A DNA stretch of 11,548 bases from a bacterium (GTDB taxonomy: Bacteria > Patescibacteriota > Minisyncoccia > Phycocordibacterales > UBA10002), in NCBI GenBank assembly GCA_030648695.1, contig JAUSHG010000046.1, positions 1 through 11,548 on the forward strand. The letters run 5' to 3'. Shown piece after piece: positions 11,019-11,548 of this stretch. The notes under the pieces are model-generated. The model was not told the origin of the DNA. It made no database searches and saw only the letters and a list, made by a program, of their open reading frames with translations. How positions within the stretch are numbered: position 1 is the first letter of the stretch; each line of letters starts with the position of its first letter. A program made the translations under genes and the position numbers.

Positions 11019-11483
11019 ATGACAATAAACTTTGATGATTTTAAAAAAGTGGAACTTACGGCCGGCCGGATTTTGTCCGCAGAACGGGTGCCGGAGACGG
11101 ATAAACTGCTTAAATTAAGTGTGGATTTTGGACCCAATACGAACTACGAACATCCGCCAGCTGGCGGAACGAAAGTACGAACGGAGATGACCACCCCCAA
11201 CCCCTCCTTAGAAAAGGAGGGGAGGGAAGAACAACCCCCCAAGGCAGCCCCCTTTGATAAGGGGGATAGGGAGATTCGACAGATTATTTCCGGTATCGCC
11301 ACCTATTTCCCGGACCCCGCTGTGTTAGTCGGAAAGACATGTATGTTTGTCACCAATATCCCGCTTCGCACTATTAAAGGACTCGAAAGTAATGGTATGC
11401 TTCTCGCACTTTCAACGGATGATGGAAAATTTTCTCTGCTTGAACCGTCTGCTGATATACCAGTCGGTACTCGTGCACTCTGA
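11019..11483 (+). CDS. Stand-alone MetRS C-terminal (beta) tRNA-binding domain protein with internal insertion
   Basis: The product is an OB-fold tRNA-binding domain like the C-terminal domain of MetRS, Trbp111 and CsaA, which grips the tRNA elbow and boosts aminoacylation. It matches MetG's C-terminus at both ends: NFDDFKKVELTAGRILSAE (4-22), ETDKLLKLSVDFG (26-38), then REIRQIISGIATYFPDPAVLVGK (84-106, best core IISGIATYFPDP) and VTNIPLRTIKGLESNGMLLA (111-130). Between them, residues 39-83 replace the short beta-hairpin turn of the family with about 45 residues rich in Pro, Glu, Lys and Gly that are encoded by three palindromic repeats. Removing them leaves about 109 residues, the usual domain size. 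The catalytic MetRS is not in this window. It follows ruvX by 53 nt on the same strand. Confidence 0.88.
   Translation: MTINFDDFKKVELTAGRILSAERVPETDKLLKLSVDFGPNTNYEHPPAGGTKVRTEMTTPNPSLEKEGREEQPPKAAPFDKGDREIRQIISGIATYFPDPAVLVGKTCMFVTNIPLRTIKGLESNGMLLALSTDDGKFSLLEPSADIPVGTRAL
11133..11267. repeat. In-frame palindromic repeat insertion in the MetRS-beta gene
   Basis: Three hairpins in tandem: CCGCCAGCTGGCGG (11154-11167, perfect palindrome), CCCCTCCTT/AAGGAGGGG (11201-11222, 9 bp) and CCCCCTT/AAGGGGG (11248-11265, 7 bp). The last two are each preceded by ACCCCC(C)AA and followed by AGGGA, the same build as the repeat beside the ruvA stop (2338-2374). The frame stays open throughout. Confidence 0.88.
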
Positions 11484-11496
11484 CGTGCCGAGTACC
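11466..11496 (+). terminator. Hairpin spanning the MetRS-beta stop codon
   Basis: GGTACTCG-t-GCAC (11466-11478) pairs with GTGC-CGAGTACC (11485-11496): 12 bp with one bulge. The TGA stop sits in the 6-nt loop. There is no T-run after it, so its terminator role is uncertain. Confidence 0.5.
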
Positions 11497-11497
11497 G

Positions 11498-11548
11498 AAC
11501 CTTTGACCAGTAACCTTTGACCGCTAACAGTCAAAAGTTAAAAGTTAA
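11498..11548. repeat. AACCTTTGACC/GTTAA word spacer at window end
   Basis: AACCTTTGACC occurs at 11498-11508 and 11512-11522, followed by AACAGTCAAAAGTTAA words identical to part of the 10962-11015 spacer. The repeat runs off the window. Confidence 0.7.

Overview
The window looks like part of a small, streamlined bacterial genome, most likely a Patescibacteria/CPR (Parcubacteria-like) member. This is inferred from gene content and style: a shortened MurE-type ligase, RuvA, ribosomal protein S20, a stand-alone MetRS C-terminal tRNA-binding domain, a minimal VKOR, secreted Ig/Fn3-like proteins, tRNAs without encoded CCA, and almost no Shine-Dalgarno sites. Taxonomy cannot be proved from this window.

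Layout. 1-386: no protein gene; a strong extended -10 promoter drives a short structured RNA with SRP-like motifs, followed by short direct repeats and a hairpin. 387-2158 (-): MurE-like ligase and a small coiled-coil protein. 2375-3373: divergent ruvA (-) and rpsT (+), separated by a 28-nt inverted repeat, with a rho-independent terminator after rpsT. 3374-3959: no gene, but a dense structured element (3446-3667) with three inverted repeats and a G11-T-G6 tract. 3960-7535 (-): two exported proteins, of 299 and 882 residues. 7606-8546 (-): a small XRE regulator, tRNA-Arg(GCG), and an HTH/LAGLIDADG-like protein whose reading frame runs into the tRNA. 8681-10214: a PH-like membrane protein, VKOR and a multi-pass membrane protein (all -), plus a 45-residue membrane peptide (+). 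10298-11548: tRNA-Ser(UGA) (-), a dRS3-like repeat block, ruvX (+) and the MetRS-beta-like tRNA-binding protein (+).

Together these genes cover Holliday-junction processing and rRNA or recombination housekeeping (ruvA, ruvX), translation (rpsT, two tRNAs, MetRS-beta), envelope biogenesis (MurE-like, VKOR disulfide formation) and cell-surface proteins. VKOR could supply disulfides to the cysteine-bearing exported proteins; this is inference.

Two sequence-level themes stand out. First, for several genes on both strands a -10 hexamer, often with an extended TGn, ends 6-7 nt before the ATG, which predicts leaderless mRNAs. Second, palindromic or word-like repeats pervade the spacers and also sit in frame inside genes: three hairpins encode about 45 extra residues in the MetRS-beta domain, a nested hairpin lies in ruvX, and a perfect 13-bp palindrome lies in murE.
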